A stretch of DNA of 64,000 bases from Bathymodiolus brooksi (taxonomy: Eukaryota > Mollusca > Bivalvia > Mytilida > Modiolidae), in contig OY804580.1 in NCBI GenBank assembly GCA_963680875.1, positions 117,319,104-117,383,103 on the forward strand, read 5' to 3'. The notes beneath the pieces are model-generated. The model was not told the origin of the DNA. It searched no databases and saw only the letters and a list, made by a program, of their open reading frames with translations. A program made the position numbers and the translations under genes. Positions 20,473-30,639 of this stretch are shown one piece after another; within the stretch, counting starts at the first letter, position 1; every line of letters begins with the position of its first letter.

Positions 20473-20564
20473 CATAGATACACATCATTCTTAACTGAGT
20501 CTGAGGCCGCGTTAACCAAGGCCGCATTTGTTTAAGGCCGGATCATCTCGAAAGCATAAAATTG

Positions 20565-21594
20565 TGAGGACTACTGGTAAGTTTTCACATTAAATAACAA
20601 AATTAATTGATAAACATAAACAGGTGTGTAGATTTTTTTTGTTACCCGTTATATATAATATAGCATACAGGTATATATAAGAAAATTTAGAATTGGACAA
20701 GCCATTGGCATTGAAATTGGCATTGTGGAGAAGCTCGTGGAGAACGTCGTGTTTTCGTTTTCATTTTTTGGAATTGCTCTTCAATGCTTCATATCGAGTT
20801 TGTATTCTATTATTGGGACATGGATGATGCTGTTAATGCAAAATAACTAATATAATGCAAAGCAATGGATGACAGTCAATCGTTTACTGAAATAAATACC
20901 TAAATATTCTTGAAACACCGGCAGGACTGCAAATGTTGTCGCACAATGGCGGAAATCGTACTAAATGCGTTCGTCACGTGGTTTTACCAGGGATTGAAGA
21001 AAATGTCAGAGGAGTCCCAAAAGAAAATCTTTGGTCGTCACAAAAAAAAACAGTCAAACAATTATTTAGAATTGACCCTATCTGTTTCAAAAGATTTTTT
21101 TTCATTCTAGTGGTAGACCTTATAATTTTTTTTATATCTTTCATTACATCGATTTAGTATTACATATTACAGTCGGAACATGAACTCATTATTTTTTCTT
21201 TTCCACAAGAGTTGTCCCCCCTGAAAATAAATTATAAACATTTTTGCAACACGTTGGACACAATAGTTATTTATCGTAACGAGAAGGTAAGTTAATCGAA
21301 GCTGAAATTGTTTTTGCAGATTTGAGCTAGAAAATATATCTATATATCAAAGTTTACCTGCACTTGGTCTGACACAATCCGTTCATGCCAAAATATGCAT
21401 CGGAATGCACCGGAGGTCTGATTTTAAATTTCCAGAAAACCTTTGTTATGGTTTGTAACGAGATTAGGATGTAGATATAGATCAGAACATTTCTTCGGAA
21501 GTCTAATGTCGAATTTGACATTAAATTTTGAATATCTCGATATCTTTTTGTGACTATTCTGTATCTGTAGACGAATTTCTGCCAATCAAGGCAC
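20565..21594. other. Intergenic, with an unassigned open frame
   Basis: Holds overlapping plus-strand frames at 20910-21157. One contains KHRQDCKCCRTMAEIVLNAF. No family was recognised, and the two frames overlap in different phases. Otherwise AT-rich sequence without repeats. Confidence 0.4.
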
Positions 21595-21615
21595 ACCTCA
21601 ATTAGTCCGAGATTC

Positions 21616-21668
21616 CTCTGTCGTTTAACGGCATTGATAAAGTTGCTTGTAGCCGTTCAACGACAGAG
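21616..21668 (+). repeat. Subterminal hairpin in the left arm
   Basis: CTCTGTCGTTTAACGGC (21616-21632) pairs with GCCGTTCAACGACAGAG (21652-21668), a 17-bp stem with one mismatch and a 19-nt loop. The same hairpin is present in the right arm near 22650-22701. Confidence 0.85.
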
Positions 21669-22114
21669 CGTGCTATATACGGAAAACAGCGGATTTGCTT
21701 CTCCAACTCTGGGTCAGCACATTTCCACGTTTCGTGGCTATCGGATTTTATTTTCTATCATAAACCTTATATAAATCGCTTCACCAATCATGTTTCTATT
21801 CATTCATAAATATCTTACCCTCAGAAAGTGGTGTTACACTCCATTACAGCCTTAGATCCTATGATTTCGACATTTGTCTTCCATTTTTCAAACATTTGTC
21901 ACGTGACTACGAGAAAACTACGATTACCGCAATGTATCATGGGAGATGATTTGCATTTAAACAAACAAACAAATATGTTTATTGCCAATCATAGGCGCCT
22001 GTTAAGGCAGAACAATTGACATAAAATTTAATACAGTTGATTATATTGATTGGTAATGATTTTAACAGCAAATTTAGTGAATTACAGATAATCATAAGAA
22101 AAAAAAATGTAGTA

Positions 22115-22260
22115 CCTTGTCCAAAAAGGGGGAACGTAACACATGCTCTTTCCGAAGCCCGTTGGTAACACTCTGCCATTGAATCTTTTCTTTCCAACAC
22201 ATTCTGTATTATTTCCTTCTGCTCTGCTTTGATCTGTAGATGGACTGTTTGTCCTGCAGA
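22115..22260 (-). pseudogene. RecQ-type DNA helicase fragment (Q motif and motif I), frameshifted
   Basis: On the minus strand one frame reads QIKAEQKEIIQNVLERKDSM, matching the RecQ Q-motif region. After an apparent one-base shift, another frame reads VLPTGFGKSMCYVPPF, the Walker A motif of RecQ helicases (consensus LPTGxGKSxCYxxP). It ends at a possible donor (acaag|gtacta), so it may be a decayed exon. RecQ helicases unwind DNA using ATP, but this fragment cannot be functional. It lies between the inverted arms, so it was either captured or belonged to a longer ancestor element. Confidence 0.75.
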
Positions 22261-22734
22261 ATACGCTTAAATGTATCGTCTTCCATGTGATTTGAATGTT
22301 GTTTACGTATGCAAATAATGCTCCAAATAATTTGGCACGCTGCATTAATTGGCTCCCATCATGCAATGCGTTGCTGTCATCATTCAGTTAGTATCGCGAG
22401 ATCACGTGTGTAGATTCGAAAATGGAAGTCAAATGGCGGAATAATAGGATCTAAGGCAAAATCGTGCTGTAATGGAGTGTAACACCACTTTCTGAGGGTA
22501 AGATGGTTATGAATGAATAGAAAAATGATTGGTGAAGCGATTTATATAAGGTTTATGATAGAAAATAAAATCCGATAGCCACGAAACGTGGAAATGTGCC
22601 GATCCTATGGCTGTGAGGCAAATTCGATGGTTTCCGTATATAGCACCCTCTGTCGTTGAACGGCTACAAGCAACTTTATCAATGCCGTTAAACGACAGAG
22701 GAATCTCGGACTAACCTCAATAAAAGAGGAAGGT

Positions 22735-22912
22735 TAATCCACCACTATAATAAATACGACGCGTAATATATATATATATAAAAGTCACTATCACCACAGT
22801 ATAAAACACATAATATGTCAATTCACCACCATAATATATAGCGACGCGTATAATAAATATTTATAAAAGTTCCTATCACAGTCACATAAAACGACTCATA
22901 AAATATGTATAT
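22735..22912. repeat. Two diverged ~90-bp AT-rich tandem units
   Basis: Two units share (a/c)caccac(c)ataata, gacgcgta and ataaaagt(c/t)actatcac-like blocks, starting near 22738 and 22823. Confidence 0.6.
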
Positions 22913-22934
22913 ACACTGGTTGTTATAGATCTAG

Positions 22935-23145
22935 CAGATAGATAATCTAAAATCTAAAAGATTTGATAAAGTAGGATCTTATCTAAAATCTAAAATGTAT
23001 AATCTAAAAGATTTGAAAAAGTAGGATCTTATCTAAAATCTAAAAGATTTGAATAAAAGAAGGATCTTATCTAAAATCTAAAAGATTTGAATAAAAGAAG
23101 GATCTTATCTAAAATCTAAAAGATTTGATAAAGTGGGATTTTGCA
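22935..23145 (+). repeat. ~40-50-bp minisatellite, about 5 copies
   Basis: The block gatcttatctaaaatctaaa followed by agatttgaataaaagaag repeats with small length variation. Confidence 0.9.
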
Positions 23146-23329
23146 GTCCATGTGCGCACTCTCCAGGACGGTTACTAAATAAGCATCCATTAGGAAATCA
23201 TATACCGGGTTGATCACCTATTAATAGCTTCATTATATGTTAATATATCAGTTCTTTTTTTCATTCTCCTTTTTCTTATTCTCCATCAAGCCTAAGAGTT
23301 TGTATCGTTTGTTATGAATTTTGTACTAT

Positions 23330-23361
23330 TAGTATTAGTATTGACTATTGACTATTGTGTC
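23330..23361. repeat. Short microsatellite, possible LINE tail
   Basis: The blocks attagtattagtatt and gactattgactattg resemble the short repeats that end some LINE insertions. No coding part is attached. Confidence 0.4.
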
Positions 23362-23465
23362 TTTGTTTTACTACTTTTAGTTTAATTTGACAGTGTGGTA
23401 CCTGGTCAAATCCCCCGGGTTCCCCCACCCCCCGACCCTCCCACATTTAACAAAATCGCCCCTAC

Positions 23466-23714
23466 CAGAGTTCACGAAACCTTCAATTTTTCTGTCAGAC
23501 ATAGGACTGACAGACAAATTTCTGCTGGTCCCTCAAAACTTTTGGTGGTCCTACATTTGACAAAATCACTGAGCATACCGCAATCGCGCAACGGACCATA
23601 ACAGACGTTTTTTTCTTGGAACGAGCAGTCAGACAATGGGTCCGATGCAAGGTGTTCAAATGGCGGACCTAACGAAATTTTGGCGGTCAGGACCAACGAT
23701 TTTCGCGAACTCTG
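23466..23714. mobile_element. Possible 249-bp MITE
   Basis: The ends cagagttcacgaaa and, inverted, tttcgcgaactctg match at 13 of 14 positions. No convincing target duplication flanks them, so the assignment is tentative. Confidence 0.5.
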
Positions 23715-23879
23715 CTCCACAATATTTTTTATAAATAATAATAGTTTGGTTTTTTTGGTTTTGACAATGACATTCTGATAAGGAACAATTGAGATAATTC
23801 TAAAATATTTTAAATGCGTAATCATCAATATATTATAGAGAATAAAAGTTACAGTACATGTAAATAGGAAATGCTATTG

Positions 23880-24068
23880 TTTAATTCTGTCAGTTAAGGG
23901 AAGGTAATTATTTGTGCCCTGGTAATAATTAATTTCTTCTTATAAGTCAATCATCATTATTCCATGAGTCTGTTAACTTATTCTGTATTGTTTCAGTTTA
24001 TGCCATAACCATTTATTGTAAATGCGTTCATGCAAATAAAATATTGTCTATTGTCTATTATCTATTAT
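23880..24068 (+). repeat. Probable LINE 3' tail
   Basis: Ends with tgcaaataaaat followed by tattgtctattgtctatta. A polyadenylation-like signal followed by a short tandem repeat is typical of non-LTR 3' ends. No reverse-transcriptase sequence precedes it. Confidence 0.4.
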
Positions 24069-24594
24069 TCTTATAAACCATATACACTGGTACAGAGAAG
24101 ACATACTTATACAATAACAAATACAAAATGGATGTAAACATATATACAGTATCTAAAATAGAGACAGGGGTGTGAGACAGCCTATATAGCTAGAGAATAA
24201 AAGATTTATTTATATTTCGTATAAATTTACATAATTTTTCTAAATTTTGTTATAATCAAGCATTTATTTGTAATGTATAGATGCACTGTTTGTGTACTAA
24301 TTAATTAACTACCTGATTAGTTGTGTTTCATTTTGTTGTTCCAATTGGAAGCACATCATAGGAGACCCTGGAATGCCAATGATACAAATTCTTGATGTTG
24401 CACCAAGAACTTGTTGCAAAGCCATAAGCTTGCACAAGCTGGTAATGAAATTATATACATGTAAACCTGCTACTTTTGTACATTTTATGTATGTACAAAT
24501 GTAAATATATTGCTTTATTCTTTGTGTAAAAACATATAACTTGATATATTTTTTTTAATTTAACTTTTAGAGGCCTAATTTAGAAAAATAGCAT

Positions 24595-24870
24595 GTTGTA
24601 TGAAATACATTGAATATATGTGTCCTTTTGTCGTAATCATAATCTGTTCCTTTCCTTGTTCATGACTTATCACCAGGTTTGTAACAAATGTAACACATTG
24701 GGTACTACACGTGGAGCAGAAACTGATTACCCTTCCGGAGCACTTAAGTTCACCCCCAGTTTTTAGTGGGGTTTGTGTTTCTCGATCTTTATTTTTCTGT
24801 GTAGTGTTTTGTAGATCATTGTTCATCCTTTTTCTTTTGGCCATTGTATTGTCTGTCCTTTTTTGAAATA
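24595..24870 (-). repeat. Dispersed repeat sharing a block with 34930-35045
   Basis: Shares gtagatc(a/g)ttgttc/tgtcctttt... and ggccattgt(a/g)ttgtctgtcc with the sequence at 34930-34990. A minus-strand frame (MAKRKRMNNDLQNTTQKN) is open by chance or is a relic. Confidence 0.55.
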
Positions 24871-24970
24871 TTGTTGTGTATTATTAATAACAAAGTGAAA
24901 ACTGTTCACGAAAAATAAAACAATTTGTTTACTTTTTTGCCAATTTTTTCATTGGACGCCTTCTCTTTTT

Positions 24971-25808
24971 AGCTCACCTGACCCAAAGGGTACCGTCATG
25001 TGAGGTATTGCCATCACTTGGCGTCCGTCGTCCGTCCGTTAACTTTTCATATTTTAATCTACTCCTCTGAAACAAATGGACCAAATGGAACCAAACTTGG
25101 CAGAAAGCATCTATATAAGGTCCTCTATAAAACTTCTTCATTTGGTTCCATTCGGCCAGCAAACATGGCCACTGTTACTAAAAATAGAACATATGGTAAA
25201 ATTGCACGTTTTTGGTAATAACTCAAAAACCGTTAATAATATCAGAAATGTGACGGGATTAAAATGATCAGCACAGCAAGATCTAACTACCCTGAAATTT
25301 TGAAGTAAATCTGATTACCCGTCTAGGAGTTATTGCCCTTTTTTCATTTTTTTTTTAAATTTAAACATTTTTCTGATATTTCAAAAACTATTAGAGATAA
25401 AGGTTAAGATCTACCTACCCTGCAATTTTGAAGTTAATCTGAGTACCCAATTTGGAGTTATTGCTCTTTTTTCGTCAAATTTTCAAAATGTTAATACCTT
25501 TTGTCCTTTATTTCAAAAATTATAAGAGATAGATGTTAAGTTTAAACAGCAAACATGTTCAGCATGTCAAGATCTACCTAGCCAGCAATTTTAAAGTAAA
25601 TCTGATTACCCATCTTGAAGTTATTGCCGTTTTTTCATCAAATTTTTAAAATATTAATACTTTTCATCCTTTATTTCAAAAACTATAAGAGATAGATGTT
25701 AAGTGTAAACTGAAAACATGTTCAGCTTGTCAAGATCTACATGCCCTGCTATTTTGAAGTAAATCTGATTACCCGTCTAGGAGTTATTCCCTTTTTTCAT
25801 CATTTTTT
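24971..25808 (+). mobile_element. Helitron-like family, copy B1 (3'-truncated) with ~160-bp internal repeats
   Basis: Begins agctcacctgacccaaaggg and contains the family block ttggcgtccgtcgtccgtcc. Four units of a 130-163-bp repeat follow, each with aagtaaatctgattacccgt or a variant and ggagttattgccc. It stops where copy B2 begins. Confidence 0.75.
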
Positions 25809-26416
25809 AGCTCACCTGACCCAAAGGGCCATGTGAGGTATTGCCATCACTTGGCGTCCGTCGTCCGTCCGTTAACTTTTTCATATTTTAATCTTCTCCT
25901 CTGAAACAACTTGGCCAAATGGAACCAAACTTGGCAGTAAGCATCTATGTAAGGTCCTCTATAAAGTTTCTCCATTTCGTTCCATTCCACCAACAAATAT
26001 GGCCACCAAGGGCAATTCTTGTTTCTGATTGGCTACTGTTTAAAAAAAATCTTCTCCTCTGAAACTGCTAGGCAAAATGGAGTCAAACATGGCAGGAAGT
26101 ATCTATGTAAGATCCTCTATAAAGCTTCTTCATTTGGTTCCATTCGGCCAACAAACATGGCCACCAAGATTAATTCTTTTTTGTGATTGGCTAATGTTAA
26201 AAAAATCTTCTCCTCTGAAACAGCTTGGCCAAATGGAGCCAAACTTGGCATAGATGGTCCCTGGGTGTGTCCCATTCAAAATTGTGTCCGACAGCCCCAC
26301 CCTCCATTCAAGATGGCTGCTGTTTTTTAAGGTAATGATTATCTCCCTTTGAAATTTGCTTCAGTATCATTCTATTGTCAGGTGAGCGATACAGGTTCAG
26401 TGGGCTGAGCCTCTAG
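25809..26416 (+). mobile_element. Helitron-like family, copy B2, complete to its 3' end
   Basis: Restarts with agctcacctgacccaaaggg and ttggcgtccgtcgtccgtcc, has three 'cttctcctctgaaac...' units, and ends caggtgagcgatacaggttc, an imperfect stem-loop, then CTCTAG at 26411-26416 followed by T. Confidence 0.75.
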
Positions 26417-26419
26417 TTA

Positions 26420-27480
26420 TATTAAACAAGACACTATTTTCTCAACATGGATTGAATGAAATTTTATTGATATAGTGTCTAGTGTCTGCATAAAGTAACT
26501 GGGAATATTTGTTTTTTTTATAGTTCAGATGAATAATCAGAATTCAAGATCTCTTGGAATGGCAATAATGAATAAATTAAGAGATATGGGTTTTAGGACA
26601 TAAGTGATTTTGATGACGGCTAGTGGCTACCACAGAGTGTATTGTGCCAGATTACTGTATCTTCAAGAAAAAAAAATTCATCACCTTATTCCTTTACCCT
26701 TCTTCTTATTATTAATATTTCATACATACTGTACATTGTTTTTATCTTTTTTAACTGATCATGACTTGTAATTGTAACTATATACTTTTTAAACATTTAA
26801 ATGCAAGAACATAAATATGGTACTTGTTGAATTTGAGGTTCAAGCCCTGGAAGGGTCAAATCAAAGTCTATTAAAGGGAAACTTCGCGATTTTTTACATG
26901 TTAGCTAAATATGTTCCTGGTGATATAAAATACATATTCACAAAGTTTTATCGACATATTTCCACTAATAACGAAGCAAATTTGTAATTTTAATTTCTAA
27001 TTTTTCAACTAGTTTGTGACGTTATAAACTAAAAATGCATTGTGGGATTGAAATTTAAAGTCTGGGTCGCTGATGTTAAATTCGCTTCATTTAAAGCGCT
27101 CAGAGGACTGTAATTTAAATCTAATAACCGTTGGAAAATTAAATACTGAAGTGAACAGCTACGTACCTTTTTGACAAACTATTTTGAATGAACAAAATGT
27201 TTCATTTCCTTTATATTTTCAACGGAAAGAGTGTTTTATAACAGTCACCTATATTCGCTATATATCGGATCCTTTTTACAATTATGTTCATTTTGTTTTA
27301 CTGCTAATGTGCTGAAGAATATAATGGATAATTTTGACAACGCGTAACTTGTGTATTGATTTCTAGATTCTGTTTTAATCCCTTTTTTATAATCATTATT
27401 CGGCATGCTGTTTACTGTTATTTTGATCTCCGCATGTAGATGTCCGCTTGTGTGTTTTCTAGCCGGAGGGTAAAATTATA
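26420..27480. other. Non-coding, no gene seen
   Basis: AT-rich. A block beginning agggaaacttcgcgattttt at about 26876 looks like a repeat terminus, but its partner was not found. Confidence 0.4.
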
Positions 27481-27497
27481 CAGGTTTAAAATTCAAG

Positions 27498-27725
27498 GTG
27501 ACCGGATTAATAAAATACACACTATTTGCTTTCCAAGACGAGTTGGTAGATCGTTTATTACCTATTAAAGATAAAATATTCTTAAAACATCAGAATAAAT
27601 ATAATGTTGAAATAACAGGAACAATTTATGTTTTAGATGATAAAAAAGTATACACCATCCTTGAAATTATAAGTGTTCATTATGAGAGGCGCCAAATTGG
27701 CCTAACTATAGCTGTCTCATCATAA
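27498..27725 (+). other. Unrecognised open frame of about 75 codons
   Basis: Reads KYTLFAFQDELVDRLLPIKD, then IFLKHQNKYNVEITG and further. Composition is protein-like, but there is no ATG at the start and no family was recognised. It could be an exon or a TE relic close to the acidic exon at 28109. Confidence 0.3.
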
Positions 27726-27734
27726 TAATTTAAC

Positions 27735-28012
27735 GATCGATGTTCATAAAAGATGTTTTAATTTTAATATTAAATAAAACGATTTAGGCTTCAACGTTTA
27801 GAAATGAATTTTTCTTTTTAACAATAAAAAAAAATGATTATGATTTTACTCAATCATTATTTTAACAGTCGGTGTTCATAAAAGATGTTTTAATTAATTA
27901 ATTTTAATCAAAGGATTATGATTTTACTAAATCATTATTTTAACAGTCGGTGTTCATAAAAGATGTTTTAATTAATTTAATTTAATCAAATGATTATGAT
28001 TTTACTCAATCA
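27735..28012. repeat. ~78-bp tandem repeat, 2-3 copies
   Basis: The block gttcataaaagatgttttaa recurs at about 27741, 27873 and 27951, with gattatgattttact(c/a)aatc between copies. Confidence 0.85.
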
Positions 28013-28108
28013 ATATTTCTTTACTTTTCTGTTGTTCAACGCGTGTTGTTTGTTTGGGAACATTTCTATATAAAGCCCCAAAATTAACGTTTTAGTTATA
28101 GCTTAAAT

Positions 28109-28337
28109 ATGTCGAGCTCAGGTACGGAAAGTGACTAGCGCCTCAAGTGATGTAGATTTCGACGACTATGGGGTGTTTGGTTACCAACTTGAACCAGAAT
28201 ATACGGAAGAAGAACTCAGACAAATGGAAGAGGCAGCGAGTGCCCAACGTCGGGAAATCGAGAACAACCCACGTCAGAACGACACAAATTTGATATCCAC
28301 TGATATTCATTTAGACAAAGTTCGGAAGAGATCATGA
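28109..28337 (+). pseudogene. Acidic N-terminal exon resembling TE-linked P2X7-like proteins, frameshifted
   Basis: The ATG at 28109 gives MSSSGTESD and then a stop. One base over, a frame continues SASSDVDFDDYGVFGYQLEP and EYTEEELRQMEEAASAQRRE. A single-base shift near 28136 would join the two. The 'EPEYTEEELRQMEE' pattern resembles the N-termini of the expanded invertebrate 'P2X purinoceptor 7-like' proteins, which often behave like mobile genes; this is recognition by eye and not certain. The frame ends KVRKRS, without the cysteine-rich domain expected to follow. Confidence 0.5.
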
Positions 28338-28776
28338 TCATTAGCGTTATAAACAGATGAAGGGCAGTCAAAAATTAAAAAGATTAGGCCACACCAGATT
28401 TACTTCTTGTTCTTCGGATTTTGTGCTAAAAACGTTGTCCAGAGCGAGCAAGTGATTTAAAAATGTTAATTTCTTTTCCTTTTTTTGCTTGTCATTTTTG
28501 ATGAGCGAAACGTAAAATATTATGCGAAAAATATATTTCTTATATTTTTCATGTATTTTCAGAAGCGAGAGACCATATTTTAATTTTAAATATTTTATTC
28601 TTCAATAAATTAAGGCAAATAATTCCTGAAGTAAGAAGTGAAATGCGGGATTTACTTATTTGTATCTTCATTCTGAAAACGACAGGTACATTCACACCGG
28701 TTCACTCAACAGGGTACCTAATATTGCGTAATGAGTTTAGGTCCACACAGGAAATCGCCAGGCAGAATATACAAGT

Positions 28777-29074
28777 CAGGGGCGGATCCAGGATTTCAAG
28801 TTAGGGGGGGGGGGGGGGGGGGGGCGCACTTTAAAAAATTGCGCCGAGCAGAGGGAGACGCGAAAATGTTTGGGGTATTTCGTGTGAAAAATCACGATTT
28901 TACGCCAAAAAATCATATTTTTCCAATTTTAGGGGGGGGGGGGGGGGCGCGCGAAATTTTTGGGTTATTTCATGTGAAAAATCACGATTTTACGCCAAAA
29001 AAAAATCATATGTTTACCAATTTTAGGGGGGGCGCGCGCCGGGTGCCCCCCCCCCCCCCCTGAATCCGCCCCCG
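28777..29074. mobile_element. 298-bp TIR element with long G and C runs
   Basis: Ends CAGGGGCGGATCCAG and, inverted, CTGAATCCGCCCCCG, flanked by the 5-bp direct repeat CAAGT (28772-28776 and 29075-29079). Inside are two ~95-bp units, each tgtgaaaaatcacgatttta, then gccaaaaa-type A-rich sequence and a long G run. The CAGGGGCGGATCCAG type of end is widespread among animal hAT-like MITEs (from memory). Confidence 0.7.
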
Positions 29075-29456
29075 CAAGTGTCATTTTACATCCGGTCGAC
29101 GGGCCTCTGACCGAATACCTGAATACATGTGTCACAATATTTGACAATAATCAGAAACGCATTGCACATTTTGTGACCCGTTAACTAACTAAAATTTTAC
29201 CCCTAAGGGTTGAAGGCATGTACAAGGAATATATACAAACAACGTACACATGTCAAATAGACAAAAACATAATAAGAACAGAAAATAAAATGAAAACAAA
29301 TTACGCTACCCGTGACTAGAATAGCAGATGCAATACACATTTTAAAGGTTCTAATAGGTGATCAAAATACACGACCCTGATCACGTTGAAGTATACATCA
29401 GGAATTAATTCAGTAAGCATTTTTGTGACACACCGTTCATCTCTAGATCTAGATTC

Positions 29457-29743
29457 CTAGCCCCTCTCATTCATCATTTCCTTTGCATTCTTCCTTGTTT
29501 TTCTATTTCCTTTTTCTGGTAGGGTCCCATTTGTTGTACCATATTTCAGAATTGATCTTACTAAAGGATAAATGTTGTACGGTATGTTATGCTTGGGGAG
29601 GCCTATGTTCGATCGCAAGATGGCTCTCTTTGTGATGTTACCTACAATGTTCATGTGTATACTCCTTTTGAGGTCTTCAGATAATTGTAGTCTAAGATAT
29701 GGATTTGCATCTACTTGTAGTTGTACATGCCCACGTTTACTTC
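29457..29743 (-). pseudogene. Unassigned coding relic
   Basis: Open on the minus strand from a stop near 29750 to 29457: RGHVQLQVDANPYLRLQLSE, KRSIHMNIVGNITKRAILRS and on to KEMMNERG. It reads like real protein sequence, probably from a mobile element, but I cannot place it in a family. Confidence 0.35.
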
Positions 29744-29759
29744 ATGTAGTGTGGTAGAC

Positions 29760-30600
29760 GTGGAACGAAATTTTTGACTTTAATGTACCCACCGAACATA
29801 TACCTAAATTATATATCATTGGAAAGAAGAATTCATACTCTATCCAGATAGTCGGGTCGTAAAAACGGGAACTGGTTGCATTTCCTTAAAAAGGGAGATA
29901 ATCGTTCTACCCAAAATTTTAAGAAAATATATGAGTTATAACTTTTGGGTTGCTCCCCTTGAATTCAGTTCCCACAAAGGGATGAAATTATCGTTTTTGC
30001 AAAATTTGGTATACACTATTAAGTCTTTCATATAGACTTTAAGGTTTAGTTGTGAAAAAGATGTGTATTTTTGTAGGTTTTGATGACATAGTCAGTTTCC
30101 TTCACATTTTTAATGTCGACAATAGGGACCTGCCCTTGACCTTTGTATGGAAACGTCTTGACCTGAATGTGCTTTAATTAGTTGATGATAACATTGATAC
30201 TATTTTTTACAACGAAATTTAACTTCTATTTCACAAATTAAAAATTCTCAGGCGTATAGAAAAAGGGGGGTGAGCGTCCTTCACTAGTACATAAACATCA
30301 TTGTTCTTGTTCCTGTCACTGATATGACTGTTGTATTCTTAATCAATGTTTTTGCTCCGCGTTCGTTACAACGAATGCTGTATAACCTAAAGAGGTCATA
30401 AAACACCAAAATAAGCAGATAAGTCGATAGCAACACATGTATATTAGTCAGTATAAATAAGACTATCCTGGTTCAAATCAAATGACAGAACAACATCGCT
30501 ATCTAACTACAAAAATGACTATTGTGGATTTGTCACGACATTACATGGCAGATAATTTTGTCCATAACAACAAAGCCTTGTAAAAATCTACTAAATTTTA
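29760..30600. other. Non-coding, no gene seen
   Basis: No repeat or exon was recognised. Confidence 0.4.
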
Positions 30601-30639
30601 GACATCATGACCATCGTCTTACAGTAAGGTAACATTCTT

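Larger units (their letters stand above)
8989..20554 (+). mobile_element. Candidate 11.6-kb outer transposon with CGGCCTTA termini (Mutator-like?)
   Basis: The left end (8989) reads CcttacaagttgattCGGCCTTA and continues with spaced CGGCCTTA copies to about 9110. The right end, read inverted from 20554, is CtttcgagatgatcCGGCCTTA, again with spaced copies. Immediately outside both ends is the perfect 10-bp direct repeat CATAAAATTG (8979-8988 and 20555-20564), as expected for a target duplication. Inside are a zinc-finger exon (9537) and two nested TIR elements. A 9-11-bp duplication and terminal repeats fit Mutator-like elements. No transposase catalytic region was recognised, so the copy is probably defective. 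The boundaries are read directly; the superfamily is inferred. Confidence 0.65.
21603..22713. mobile_element. 1.1-kb long-TIR transposon with 8-bp target duplication
   Basis: Ends TAGTCCGAGATTCCTCTGTC at 21603 and its complement at 22713, flanked by the perfect 8-bp repeat ACCTCAAT (21595-21602 and 22714-22721). The inverted arms stay similar for about 280-330 bp, sharing for example ttccacgtttcgtggctatc and agaaagtggtgttacactcc. Each arm also contains its own hairpin. The centre holds a RecQ-like helicase fragment. The 8-bp duplication suits hAT-like, P-like or Zisupton-like groups; the superfamily is not resolved. Confidence 0.9.

Noticed and set aside
24575..24844. 89-codon minus-strand frame beginning MAKRKRMNNDLQ
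   Set aside because: It lies within a dispersed repeat also found near 34.9 kb and has no recognised domain. Kept only as part of the repeat.
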